Source: Plotosus lineatus
Taxonomy: Eukaryota > Chordata > Actinopteri > Siluriformes > Plotosidae
Assembly (NCBI GenBank): GCA_024760905.1
Contig: CM045751.1
Location: 6,151,001 to 6,215,000 of the forward strand
Reading direction: 5' to 3'
Length of the DNA: 64,000 bases
The notes under the pieces are model-generated. The model saw only the letters and a list, made by a program, of their open reading frames with translations. It made no database searches and had not been told where the DNA came from. Shown here in pieces: positions 44,492-55,297 of this stretch. Position 1 is the stretch's first letter; each line of letters begins with the position of its first letter. The position numbers were made by a program, and so were the translations under genes.

Positions 44492-46369
44492 CTTCTTCTT
44501 CTTTTCCTTTCGGCTTTTCCCTTCAGGGGTCGCCACAGCGAATCATCTGCCTCCATCTCACCCTATCCTTTGCATCTTCTTCTCTTACACCAACGACCTT
44601 CATGTCCTCCTTTACCACATCCATGAATCGTCTCTTTGGTCTTCCTCTAGGCCTTTTGCCTGGTAGTTCCAGCCTCAGTATCCTATTACCAATATACTCA
44701 CTATCCCTCCTCTGTACATGTCCAAACCATCTCAATCTAGCCTCTCTGACTTTGTCTCCAAAACGTCTTACATGTGCTGTCCCTCTGACGTGCTCATTCC
44801 TAATCCTATCCATCCTCGTTACTCCCAAAGAGAACCTCAACATTTTCATCTCTGCTACCTCCAACTCTGCCTCCTGTCTTTTCCCCAGGGCCACTGTTTC
44901 TAACCCATACAGCATCGTTGGCCTCAACACCGCTTTTGTACACTTTTCCTTTCATTTTTGCCGATACCCTCCTATCACACATCACACCGGACACTTTTCT
45001 CCAACCATTCCAGCCTGCCTGCACACGCTTCTTCACCTCTTTTCCACACTCTCCATTGCTCTGGATTGTTGAGCCTAAGTACTTAAAATCCTCCACCTTT
45101 CTTATCTCTGCTCCCTGTAATCTCACCGTTCCTCTTTGGTCCTTGGCATTCATGCACATGTATTCTGTCTTACTGAGGCTAATCTTCATTCCCCTCCTTT
45201 CCAGGGCATACCTCCACCTCTCTAGATTTTCCTGCACTTGTTCTCTGCTCTCACTACAGATTACAATGTCATCTGCAAACATCATAGTCCATGGGGAATC
45301 TTGTCTAACCTCGTCTGTCAGCCTGTCCATCACCATAGCGAACAAGAAGGGGCTGAGAGCTGACCCTTGATGCAGTCCCACCTCCACCTTGAACTCTTCT
45401 GTCACACCGACAGCACACCTCACCACTGTCTTACATCTCTCATACATGTCCTGCACCACTCTAACATACTTCTCTGCCACTCCAGACTTCCTCATGCAAT
45501 ACCACAGTTCTTCTCTCGGGACCCTGTCATATGCTTTCTCCAGATCCACAAAGGCACAATGCAGCTCCGTCTGACCTTCTCTGTACTTCTCCATTAACAT
45601 CCTCAAGGCAAACACTGCATCTGTGGTGCTCTTTCTGGGCATGAAACCAAACTGTTGTTCACAAATGCTGACTTCTGCCCTTAGTCTAGCTTCCACTATT
45701 CTTTCCCATAACTTCATCGTATGGCTCATCAACTTTATCCCTCTGTAGTTGCCACAACTCTGCACGTCTCCCTTGTTCTTAAAAATGGGCACCAGCACAC
45801 TTCTCCTCCATTCCTCTGGCATCCTCTCACTCTCTAAGACCTTGTTAAATGTTCTTGTCAGAAAATCTACTGCTACCTCTCCTAGACACTTCCATACCTC
45901 CACCGGTATGTCATCAGGACCAACTGCCTTTCCATTCTTCATCCTCTTCAATGCCCTCCTCACTTCACCCTTACTAATCTTTGCTACTTCCTGGTCCTCA
46001 ACAGTCACCTCTTCTACTCTTTTCTCTCTCTCATTTTCCTCATTCATCAGCTCTTCAAAGTACTCTTTCCATCTTCCCAGCACACTTCTGTCATCAGTCA
46101 ATACATTTCCCTCTCTGTCCTTTATCAATCTAACTTGCTGCACGTCCTTCCCATCTCTATTTCTCTGCTGTGCCAACCTGTATAATTCATTTTCTCCCTC
46201 CTTACTTTCCAGCCGAGCATACAAGTCATCAAACGCGCTCTGTTTGGCCTTTGACACTGCTACCTTTGCCTTACGCTGTGTCTCCCTGTACTCCTGTTTA
46301 CTCTCTTCGGTTTTGTCAATGTCCCACTTCTTCTTAGCTAATCTCTTCCTTTGTACACACTCCTGCACT
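44492..46369 (-). mobile_element. RTE-clade (Expander-like) LINE, 5'-truncated, with 15-base TSD
   Basis: The perfect duplication ACCTGACTGGCCTGT occurs at 44477-44491 and 46370-46384. Between them lie 1878 bases reading on the minus strand: region before the reverse transcriptase, the reverse transcriptase, the C-terminal part and a short 3' end with CAGCCGAAAGG and (GAA)n. A complete RTE element also carries an upstream AP-type endonuclease, missing here. The duplication is unbroken and the RT frame almost intact, so the insertion is recent on the scale of this window. Confidence 0.95.
44523..46368 (-). pseudogene. RTE reverse transcriptase ORF, truncated and frameshifted
   Basis: Role in an intact element: a polyprotein whose reverse transcriptase copies the element's own RNA at a nicked target (target-primed reverse transcription). 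The frame 46368-44806 has 520 codons and begins with GTG at the truncation point, not a true start. Landmarks by residue: GNYRGIKLMS 206-215, FVDLEKAYD 273-281, GLHQGSALSP 331-340, catalytic FADD 364-367. The C-terminal region then continues in another frame (44930-44523, about 135 codons, with WFGHVQRRDSEYIG and RWRQMIRCGDP before the stop). The switch is best explained by a one-base insertion near 44931. No endonuclease domain is present. RTE assignment comes from these motif forms; CR1 or L2 is less likely. Confidence 0.9.
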
Positions 46370-46404
46370 ACCTGACTGGCCTGTATAATACTGAAAAAAA
46401 AGAA

Positions 46405-46499
46405 AAAATATAGATTTATTCATTTTCTGAACCATTTACCCCTAATTAAGGTGGTGGGAAGTCCGGTGCCCTTCACAGCCCAATCTGGGCAATGGCGGA

Positions 46500-46501
<2 letters not shown>
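46405..46501 (-). repeat. SINE tail fragment, cut by (TA)n
   Basis: TTATTCATTTTCTGAACCAT, CCCCTAATTAAGGTGG and CCCAATCTGGGCAATGG, then a TA run. Confidence 0.7.

Positions 46502-46566
<65 letters not shown>
46502..46566. repeat. (TA)n microsatellite
   Basis: About 63 bases TA. Confidence 0.95.
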
Positions 46567-46576
<10 letters not shown>

Positions 46577-46578
<2 letters not shown>

Positions 46579-46970
46579 GGGATCCTCGCTTTCCATGGTT
46601 AACGGGAATCAAGACCCCCCACGACTGCCGACTTCCTCAAAGTAGGATCGACCCCTGACTGACGTATACATACATGTATAGGTGTATATAATATCAATAA
46701 ATACATAACGGACACACTTAGATGCGACATCACATAAAAATGTAAGTAGTTTTGTTGGGGGGTTTTGGGTTGGGTTTTTTTTTTTTGTTGTTGTTGTTGT
46801 TGTTGTTTGGGTTTCTTTGCATAATTGGCCTTGTTTTGTGGCATTTTCCTTAACTTTCCCCCTATGTTTCCTTATTTCCTTTTTTTTTTTTTTTTCAATG
46901 AATATTTTTGAAAAACCCATGATGCACTGAAGCCGCAGAAACTGAAGTATGAAATCGCGAGGTATTACTG
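46577..46970 (-). mobile_element. pogo/Tigger-type MITE, copy 7
   Basis: TA at 46575-46576, left end CAGGGATCCTCGCT, right end diverged GCGAGGTATTACTG. The interior holds AAGTAGGATCGACCC, TTTGCATAATTGGCC and a (TTG)n of about 24 bases. Confidence 0.85.
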
Positions 46971-46971
46971 T

Positions 46972-47233
46972 CTGTCTTCCTTTCGGCTTTTTCCCTTTTA
47001 CTCGGGAGTCGCCACAGCGAATCATCTGATTCGCACATTTTGATTTGGCAGAGGTTTTTACGTCGGATGCCCTTCCTGTCACAACCCTTTTTAGCAAGGG
47101 ACAGAAACACGCTGACAGCTATGCAGCTACTTTAGTCAAAAGTCAGCAATGGTTCTTTTACATGAACCTCTCACCATAGACAGTGAGAGACATGGCCCGC
47201 CTTTGATAACCCAGTGGGCTGCACTGGGGGGGA
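46972..47233 (-). repeat. SINE family A with RTE-type tail, head truncated
   Basis: Inverted tail TTCCTTTCGGC, GAGTCGCCACAGCGAATCA, TTTACGTCGGATGCCC, then the body to GTGGGCTGCACTGGGG. The tRNA head is missing. It abuts MITE copy 7. Confidence 0.85.
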
Positions 47234-47239
47234 CATTCA

Positions 47240-48300
47240 CTTGTTCGATTAACTTCTCATGAAAGAAGAAAGTGAGACTGAATGCTTTGATCTGTTGTAA
47301 TGGAAATGTTAACAGGAATTCATGGATGTTCTACAAAACTAAATTTAACTACAAAAAGGTAATGTGTCATTCCTTGATTAATAATTATCATTTCTTGTAA
47401 ATTGCAGTTGTATAAGATTATTGCTTATTGCATGCCTGGTCATGTCTCTTTCTTACGTAAATGGAATATGGGTTCTGTGTATGGCGGTTAACATTCCTGT
47501 TTTGTTTTTTTTTGTTCTTTCCCCCTTGAAACTGTCAGACAGTAACGGTCAACATCTCCAAGCAGCTTCAGGGAATCTTTCAAATCAGGTTTGAGATTAT
47601 CGCCGGGTTCTTACTCTACCAGATTCGCCCTCCTTTGCTCTCACTTACACAAAAATCCTAATAGTCACCCAGGTGTCATGTTCAAAAGAGCGCTTTTTTT
47701 TTTTTTCAGTTCAGTTTCAGTTCAGTTTGTCTCACAGTTACAATCATCCTTGATCCTCATACCGGGCTACAAATGGCCCCCAGTCTTACTGAGGAAATCA
47801 TTGTGGGAATGGGAGTAAGGGGGGGGGGGGGGTTTAGTTTATCAAAGCCAGCTGGCAGTGTTTGTGCACCATCAGAGAGACGGCTGTTAACACTTACCTT
47901 GTTGTCCTTCTTCACGCATATGCACACCGTCTCCAGTGTTTGGGCTGGCCGGCCTCCACTGCATTTTCAACACCGACCAAATAAATAAAGAATAATGGCC
48001 ACAGTGTGAGGGCATTGTGCACAGCAGATGTCAGTGTGTGATATCACAGATCTGATCGATTACACACGTATAATGTGTATTTTTATTGTCACTCCACCTA
48101 GACATGGGGGGTGGCGGCGGCAGGGGGGGTAGCGGCGGGTGGGGGTGGGGGTCGGGTCGGATTGGGTGTAAGAACATGCGAAATGAGTGACTGGCGGACA
48201 GGCTGGAGCTCTTTGAATTAATAAACGAACACCACCGCCTTCTGAACAAGAGTGAAGCTCTAAGTTTAGGCAAATTCCCAAAGCCCTGAGTCAGGTGATG
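47240..48300. other. Low-copy stretch, part may be conserved
   Basis: 48180-48330 (TTTGAATTAATAAACG, AGTCAGGTGATGAATG) looks constrained. G-rich runs lie at 47819-47832 and 48105-48160. No gene or repeat recognised. Confidence 0.35.
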
Positions 48301-48604
48301 AATGTTAAATGCATTTCCTGTTACACAGCGGTGTTAAACTTTTTTTTTTTTTTTTTTTTTTTTTATTGAACAGTAGCGCTGTTGACGACTCAGGTGAAAG
48401 CGAAAATAAGTTTTGGCAGGAACATAAATTATTTTTTTACAGCAGCCAGCATTATCCTCTTTCATCGGGGTCATGTGGCGCCCAATCCGCAAAATGCAGC
48501 AAATCAGTGGCAAACAAACCAATTTATATAATATTTATAAAAGGAGAATTGCCTTTTAACAATAATCAAATTTATTTCTGTTTAGTCTTCATGGACACGA
48601 GCTT

Positions 48605-48654
<50 letters not shown>

Positions 48655-48700
48655 GCAAAAAGGAAGACCACTGAGAGTATTATTGCTTATGCTGTAAGAT
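48301..48700. other. Single-copy stretch with poly(T) and (TG)n
   Basis: Poly(T) of about 25 at 48339-48364 and (TG)n at 48606-48652. No gene recognised. Confidence 0.5.
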
Positions 48701-48701
48701 A

Positions 48702-49034
48702 TTCATACATTTTCTGAACTGCTTAACCCTAATTAGTGTCACGGGGAGGCTAGCACCCATCTCAGCCAACTCTGGGCAAGGGCAGAGTACACCCTGGACA
48801 TCTCACCAGGCCATCGACGGCGATGCAGCTACTCTTGTTGAAAGTCAGCAATGTTTTTTGTGTTTTTTTTTGCACGAACCTCACACCATAGACAGTGAAA
48901 GACATGGCCAGTCTTTGATAACCCAGCTCGCGGCACACGGGGGGCAGGAACAACCTTTTGAGAGTGGGGCTTGAACCCCCAACCTTGGGATCAGTGATCC
49001 AGCACCCTGACCACTCGGCCACCACCACTGCCCT
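48702..49034 (-). repeat. SINE family A with AATTAGG-type tail
   Basis: Inverted tail CTTAACCCTAATTAGTGTC, body with a T-rich insert near 48856-48870, inverted B-box GCTTGAACCCCC, head ending CACCACTGCCC. Confidence 0.85.
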
Positions 49035-49081
49035 GCAATCTGATATATTCTCCGTTTTCCTCTGGATTTTCCACGACAGTT

Positions 49082-49346
49082 CAGTCCAGTTCATTTGTAT
49101 CCATTTAATCCTAATTAGGGTCGCGGGGAGGCAGGCACCCATTCCAGCCGACTCTGGGAGAGGGCAGAGTACACCCTGGACAGCTCGCCAGGCCACCACA
49201 GGGCAGAAACACACTGACGGCTTTGCAGCTACTCTTGTCGAAAGTCAACTGGAGGGACAGTGACAATCCTGTGGAGAGTGGGACTCGAACCCCCAACCTT
49301 TGGATCAGCTATCCAGCGCCCAATACCACTAGACCACCACTGCCCT
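49082..49346 (-). repeat. SINE family A with AATTAGG-type tail, body deleted
   Basis: Tail and head are intact (GGACTCGAACCCCC), but about 90 bases of the body between CGAAAGTCAACTGG and GGGACAGTGAC are missing. Confidence 0.85.
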
Positions 49347-49490
49347 ATTTTCCACAACATTTAATAGAAATATAAAGTATTCAGAGCAGAGGTGTAAAAT
49401 AATCAACTTCCTTTTGGGTCGGACGCATCACAGTCCATCACGCCATGCTGCTTTTCTTTCGTCCTGGGTTTACACTGACGCACCCTGTCC
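49347..49490. other. Unassigned stretch
   Basis: Nothing recognised. Confidence 0.3.
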
Positions 49491-49494
49491 ACGA

Positions 49495-49924
49495 CCTCCA
49501 TGGTTTGAGAGAATGGTGATGAGCATGGCGAGGGGGGGGGGGGGGTCGTGGGAATGAATCTTAATGATCTGGGGGGAATTTGATGGATAGTAATGATCTT
49601 GAGGGAACTTGTGGGATTCACGATTATTACACTGTATTACGATTCGACGGCAATCCTGATAAAATGTAAAATCACTGTCAAGCGCAGTAGAGCTTATCAG
49701 ACATTAATAGACCTTCAAAAAGAATAACAGACCTTCTGACGCACCATCGTAGGGGATCTTGATGAACTTGGAAACAAGATTTCTTTAAGTTTCAGCTCCC
49801 GGATGCACCTTTCTTGCTTTTTATATCCCAATCATGCTCGAAACGTTCTCATAAACCGCGGCGCTCCACACTTTTTGAAATCGCTGACATGGTGCTTGAG
49901 TGTAAACCCAGAGTAACAGCACTG
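49495..49924 (+). repeat. Unnamed repeat X, copy 2
   Basis: Shares ordered blocks with 24957-25320 (TTTGAGAGAATGGTGATGA, GATCTTGAGGGAACTTG, GTATTACGATTCG, GCGCAGTAGAGCTTA, GTAGGGGATCTTGATG). It ends TGTAAACCCAGAGTAACAGC then ACTG, which inverts to a match for the start of copy 1. A G run interrupts near 49531-49545. Confidence 0.65.
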
Positions 49925-50000
49925 TGTGTTATTCCACACTCATCAACCAAGTAGCAAAACACCATTCATAAGTAATATCAATAATAATATATTATATACA

Positions 50001-50494
50001 CAGTGATCCCTCGCTACTTCGTGCTTCAGTTTCTGCGGCTTCAGTGCATCGCGGGTTTTTCAAAAATATTCATCGAAAAATTAAAAAAAAAAGCAAATTA
50101 AGGAAAAATAGGAGAAAAGTTAAGGAAAATGCCACAAAACAAGGCCAATTATGCAAAAAAAAAAACAACAAAAAACCCAAACAAACAAAAACAAAAAAAC
50201 AACCCAAAACCCCCCAACAAAACTACTTATATTTTTATGTGAGGCGCGCATCTGTGTGTGTGCGCGCACGGGTCTGTATGTGTGAGTATTTATATTTTAT
50301 TTATGTGTTATTCATTCTTTTTGAATGTTTAATTGTTATTATAGGCATTAAAAGTGTTGAGTATGTATTTATTGATGTTATATACACATATACATGTACA
50401 TATACGCCAGTCAGGGGGGGCCGATCTGAATTTGCGGAAATCGGCGGTCGCGGGGGTCTTGGTCCCCATGAACCACAGAAAGTGAGGGATCCCT
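50001..50494 (+). mobile_element. pogo/Tigger-type MITE, copy 8
   Basis: Ends CAGTGATCCCTCGCTACTTC and AGTGAGGGATCCCTA. The interior CCAATTATGCAAAAAA and AATCGGCGGTCGCG match the family. The 157-residue frame across it is an artefact of A-rich repeat DNA. Confidence 0.9.
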
Positions 50495-50548
50495 ATATAA
50501 TAATTAATATACGTTAGATATATTAATCTATATAATATACAATTATAT

Positions 50549-50905
50549 AGAGGCAACACGGTGGTGTCATGGTTAGCATGTCTGCCTCACAGCAAAAAAG
50601 TCCTGAGTTCGATTCCCAGCTCGGGTGTTTATGTGTGGAGTTCGCACTGGTGTTCTCCCTGTGCTCATATGGGTTTCCTCCGGGTACTCCGGTTTCCTTC
50701 AAACTGGCCAAAGACATGGACAGGAGGTTAAATTGGTTGTTCCAAATCGACCCTGGGTGTGAGTGTGAGTATGAATGGTTGTCTGAGTTTTGGCCCTGAG
50801 ATGGCCTGGCAAGCTGTTTAGGGTATACCCCGCCCTCACACACAGTCAGCTGAGACGGGCCTCTAATTAGGATTAAGTGGTTCAGAAAACAACTGACTGA
50901 CTGAC
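50549..50905 (+). repeat. SINE family B, full length
   Basis: Head CACGGTGGTGTCATGGTTAG, B-box GAGTTCGATTCCC, CTCCGGGTACTCCGG, GCCAAAGACATGGAC, GTTCCAAATCGACCC, and tail TCTAATTAGGATTAAGTGG. A good reference for the family. Confidence 0.9.
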
Positions 50906-51019
50906 ACTCAATAGAAATACAAAGAAACAATATGGTGCCCGAGCGGGTCCCGAGGCCCCGGTCACAGTGACAAAAGTAGTACCTCCTCTAATGTACCCAT
51001 GATGCAAAGCGTCAAAGGA

Positions 51020-51172
51020 TGGGAGTATGAGTACGAGTGGTTGTGTGAGTGTTGGCGCTGTGATGCCCTGGCAAGCTGTCCTGGGTGTACCCCACCCTCG
51101 CCCAAAGTCGGCTGAGATGGGCGCCCTACGACCCTAATTAGAATAAAGCGGTTCAGAAAATTAATGATATTC
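51020..51172 (+). repeat. SINE family B tail
   Basis: GTTGTGTGAGTGTTGGCGCT, CCCACCCTCGCCCAAAGTC and CCCTAATTAGAATAAAGCGG. Confidence 0.75.
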
Positions 51173-52013
51173 ATTTTTTTTTTTTTTAATCTAAATGTAT
51201 AAAGTCTTTTTTGCAGATCCAGTGTCTAATGATAGTGTCTTGCAACATCTTTAAAGAATGATGCAGAGCTCACACACATCTTTGTTATTATTACTATTTT
51301 CTGAAAATTCGTCAATTAAAAAAAAAAAAAAAAATCTACAATGTCTGTTCTCATTTACACAGAACTACTTCCTGTTTACTGCGCCGTCTCTCCCTTCCCT
51401 CTATCTTATGTTTCAAGTGCAGTATGCAAATAACTAAAACCTCATACTGCTCAGGAAGTTCTTGAAAGGTTCCAGGCCTTCAGAGGTTCCTTTTCGGTTC
51501 CCCGAGTTATACGAGTTGAAGCGCACGCATCCTTCCTACGATATGCTTCCTATCTTCACCTTTACAGATTTCTTATGTGAATATAAATATGCAGACAGGT
51601 AAGGATCACTTCTCAGACTGATCACACCACATTTCAGTTCGGTGGGCTGCTTATGCAGTCTGTAGTGTGTAACCGTGTCCGCTAGGCTCTCAGTGTTTGC
51701 TGTACCGCTGCCGCCTCTGTCATTGAACTCCGGAGCTCCTCAAAAAGACTTCTTTATCCGTGCCGTACAAAAGTCTGCCCCAGCACAGCTGCCATTCCCA
51801 CCAGTAGGCCCTTGGACACCCAATCAACCCGCCATTTCCACCTTAATAAAATATTTTAAACTGGAAGAGAGCTGTTATGTCCACATTAGTCACTGCTGGT
51901 TCGCGCGGAAAACACAGGACACACTGTTCATGTTTTATATATATTTATAAAAAAATAAAAAAATTTGACCAGCGGATTTTAAACCTTGTTACCCATGCAG
52001 GCACCAGAAACCT

Positions 52014-52015
<2 letters not shown>
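51173..52015. other. Single-copy stretch, no gene recognised
   Basis: Poly(T) near 51175 and poly(A) near 51318. The 91-residue frame at 51675-51950 has no known domain. Confidence 0.35.

Positions 52016-52017
<2 letters not shown>

Positions 52018-52066
<49 letters not shown>
52018..52066. repeat. (CA)n microsatellite
   Basis: Uninterrupted CA run. Confidence 0.95.
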
Positions 52067-52068
<2 letters not shown>

Positions 52069-52415
52069 GTACCTTTATGTTGCCGACTCTTGTAGGCCGA
52101 TGGCGCATGAGGAATATGAGAGGATGGATAACACTGTGGGACACGAACGCAATGTTCGGCGAAGTGTTTGTCATTACGATACACCCACCCTGATTTCCCT
52201 AATGAGTATATGTGTGTATGGTATCATTTCGGAACATCATTACAGAGACGGCCTGGGGCATCTCATCACCGCTCGACTCTATCGCAGGCCATTTACACTC
52301 ATCGAGGATACTAGACAGGTATGAAGTAACGCAACTGAAAGGAAATATACTTCATTGTGTTGCCTTCAGGAGTTGAAAGTATGATTTATGCCTGAGAGTC
52401 TAATCACCACCTGGA
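52067..52415. other. Unassigned single-copy stretch
   Basis: No gene or repeat recognised; a 112-residue frame at 51986-52324 runs out of the CA repeat and has no known domain. Confidence 0.35.

Positions 52416-52417
<2 letters not shown>

Positions 52418-52491
<74 letters not shown>
52418..52491. repeat. (TG)n microsatellite
   Basis: More than 70 bases of TG. Confidence 0.95.
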
Positions 52492-52496
<5 letters not shown>

Positions 52497-53083
52497 GGCG
52501 TGAGATAATCACTAGACCACAGCTTCTGCTCTGGAACTGGCTTGGTCAGTCAGCAAAAGAAAGAAAGAAAGAAAGAGTGGGGAAGAAGAAGAAGAAGAAG
52601 AAAAGGATTGGATCAAGCAGCCTATAGTTTTGAGTTTGCTTGAAAGGCTGCATTTTCCCATGTACACAAGAGAAAACCTGTCCTACTCCTGGACGCCTGC
52701 CAACTTAACATGCTGAGACCAACTGTGATCTGTGTTACATTTCGGCATTAACTGCACTCCCACCGGCTCTGCCAACTATTGATAGCATATCATTGTGTAA
52801 TTATGGAGAACGCCAGACATATCCACTAACTTTGATTTATGCTGGTAAAATGCACCACGTCGTAGAACTCTGTCATGTGATCCGATATTTCTGGGCCGCT
52901 GAATACGTCGGGACTTGCTCGTAACTAGCAAATATGTGCGTGATGCTAACTGGAATTTGACCCAGCATTTCTTAGGGCTTATATTATATACGGTCAGGAC
53001 ATGTGTATGAACGAAGGGATTTTTTCTTATTACAACTTGATTATAACGAAGAATCCTGCTTTTAAAAGGACCCATATGGAACA
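52492..53083. other. Single-copy stretch with (GAAA)n and (GAA)n
   Basis: Short (GAAA)n and (GAA)n purine runs lie at 52557-52602. No gene recognised in the rest. Confidence 0.4.
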
Positions 53084-53821
53084 CAAGGATCCCTCTCTAC
53101 TTCGCACTTCAATTCGTGCGGCTTCACTGAAAATATTCATCGAAAAATGCCGCAAAACAATTATGCCAATTATGCAAAAAACAAACAAACAAAAAAAAAT
53201 CAACCCAAAACCCCCCAACAAAACTACTTACATTTTTATGTGAGGCGTGCATCTGTATGTGTATTTATATTTTATTTACATCTTATGCATTATTTTTGAA
53301 TGTTTAATTGTTATTCTAAGCATTTATAGCGTTGAATATGTATTTATTGATATTATATACATGTACGTTGGGGCAATGGTGGTCTAGTGGTATAGGGCGC
53401 TGGACCGCTGATCCAAAGGTTGGGGGTTCGAGTCCCACTCTCCACAAGGTTGTCACAGTGCAGCTAACTGGGTTATCAAAGGCGGGCCATGTCTGTCACT
53501 GTCTATGGTGAGAGACATGTAAAAGAACCATTGGTGACTTTCGTAAAGAGTAGCTGTAAAGTCGTCAGCGTGTTTCTGTCCCTTGCTAAAAAGGATTGTG
53601 ACAGGAAGGGCATCCGACGTAAAAACCTCTGCCAAATCAAACGTGCGAATCAGATGATTCGCTGTGGCGACTCCCGAGTAAAAGGTAAAAAGCCGAAAGG
53701 AAGACAGACAGACATACATGTACATATACATCAGTCAGGAGGGGTTGTTCCGACATCGTAGAATTTGGCGGTTATGGAGGGATCTCGTTCCCGCTTAACC
53801 GTGGAAAGTGAGGGATCTCTG
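53084..53821 (+). mobile_element. pogo/Tigger-type MITE, copy 9, interrupted by SINE A
   Basis: Left end CAAGGATCCCTCTCTAC, right end AGTGAGGGATCTCTG followed by TA. It is interrupted at 53367-53713 by a SINE. Confidence 0.88.
53367..53713 (+). repeat. SINE family A with RTE-type tail, nested, perfect 10-base TSD
   Basis: ATACATGTAC flanks it at 53357-53366 and 53714-53723. Full head (GGTGGTCTAGTGGTATAGGG, GGTTCGAGTCC), body and tail (GGCATCCGACGTAAAAACC, GATGATTCGCTGTGGCGAC, GCCGAAAGGAAG then (ACAG)n). This shows that the RTE-tailed form is a real transposing unit and not a chance junction. Confidence 0.93.
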
Positions 53822-53835
53822 TAAATGGAAATTGT

Positions 53836-54133
53836 GGGACTGGTGGTGTAGTGTTTAGGGCTTCGCTCATGATCGGGAGGTTGTGTGTTCAAATCCCAGT
53901 TAGACCCCCACTGTGCTAAGACCCCTAGGCAAGGTCTTAAACACAAGTGTGCCTCTGTTCACCCAGCAGTATAAATGGGTACCAGTACAAATATACTGGG
54001 AAGGTAACCTGCGATGGACTAGCGTCCCATCCAGGAGGAGTTGAACTCCTGGTCACTTCACGCTACGGAAACTGTGAATAAGGACTGGCCTGATGAGCCA
54101 CTATGGCTTGGGTGTAAAACGCCCACAGGACTG

Positions 54134-54172
<39 letters not shown>

Positions 54173-54240
54173 GATTTGAGATCCCAACCGTTTCCCCAGC
54201 AGCCCAAAGTCTTGACCACTGAGCCACAAAGTGACCATTT
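53836..54240 (+). repeat. SINE family C with (TA)n
   Basis: A-box-like GGTGGTGTAGTGTTTAGGG, B-box-like GTGTTCAAATCCC, CCCCACTGTGCTAAGACC, AACCTGCGATGGACTAGC. A (TA)n at about 54137-54170 and a segment with TTGACCACTGAGCCACAAAG follow. Inverted relative at 26938. Confidence 0.75.
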
Positions 54241-54880
54241 GTGTACATGTGGAAGAAGTACTATCCCCCTCGTGGCCCACAGCTCCGTATGAAAAGAGAA
54301 GCTCATTTGCTTTTTTGCTCCTGACGTTGTGACACTGTGACTCATTCGTTACGTTCAAGCTGCAGGAAATCAGCGTGTGTTAAAATCAAGGTGTTTTACA
54401 CCCTCGTTGTAATTGCAAATAACAAAGCATGTCTGCAAGCTAACATTAAGTGTCACAGGCTAACATCGAGTCTCCTTTTCAAAGATTTTGTAATCGTTGT
54501 GAGCCTTACATGTTTTTTGAAGGCAAGTCAATGATTGCGGTGCTATTTAGTATTCAACATCAGCGATGTGAACGTGTGCGTTTGTTTATTTTAGGCTTTT
54601 TAAAAATTATAATAAAGCATCATCAGTCAGCGGACTTGTTCTTACGGGAGTCGGTTGTGTGTTACCTAATCGCTATGCTACAACTCAACCTAGTTTCAGT
54701 AATATTTTACTCATGTACGCAGAGAGGGAAAGTGACCCCTTGGTTCAAAATATCGGAAAATAACGAGAACTAAGATAATGAGAACGAAGAATGAGAACAT
54801 TTACACTACCGTTGTTCTTCCAGTGAGCGTCAGGAAATCGAGATAATCAACTTCCTGTTAGTTGAATGAATGTAAAGAAT
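54241..54880. other. Single-copy stretch, no gene recognised
   Basis: The 107-residue frame at 54450-54773 has no recognisable domain. No repeat similarity. Confidence 0.35.
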
Positions 54881-54881
54881 G

Positions 54882-55200
54882 AATGCGCATCCACCTCACA
54901 GAGAGAAGGTCTAGAGTTCGAGACCCAGATGTTTCTGTGTGGACTTTGCATGTTCTCCCCATGCCTGCATGGGTCTCCTCTGATTACTCGTTCCTCCAGC
55001 AGTCCAAAGACATGCACATGAGGCTAACTGGCAGTTACAAATTGCCCCTTGGTGTGATTGTGATAAATAGCTGTGAATGTGCTGGCCCTGTGATGGATGG
55101 TGAGCTGTTCAGAGTGTAGCTTACCTTTGTCTAGATTCGGTAGCGATAGGCTCCATTCAACCTTCAACCTCAGTACAAGAATGTGGTTTGGTAAATGAGT
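54882..55200 (+). repeat. SINE family B
   Basis: CCACCTCACAGAGAGAAGG, TAGAGTTCGAGACCC, AGCAGTCCAAAGACATGC, GTTACAAATTGCCCC. The tail is degraded. Confidence 0.8.
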
Positions 55201-55297
55201 GAGAGAATTTCTTGTAGCTCAGGTAGGCCTGAGCAGAGCATCATACCCAATAAACCAGTGACTCGATTTTTCATAGTTTGTATGTTCAATGTCCATG

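Noticed and set aside
44918..46375. Plus-strand frames of 150 and 208 residues
   Set aside because: Antisense of the RTE reverse transcriptase ORF.
47591..47818. Possible exon with signal-like frame
   Set aside because: The frame is interrupted by poly(T), has no recognised family and no convincing splice sites.
50044..50517. 157-residue plus-strand frame
   Set aside because: Lies in MITE copy 8; lysine/asparagine-rich from A-runs, not kept in other copies.
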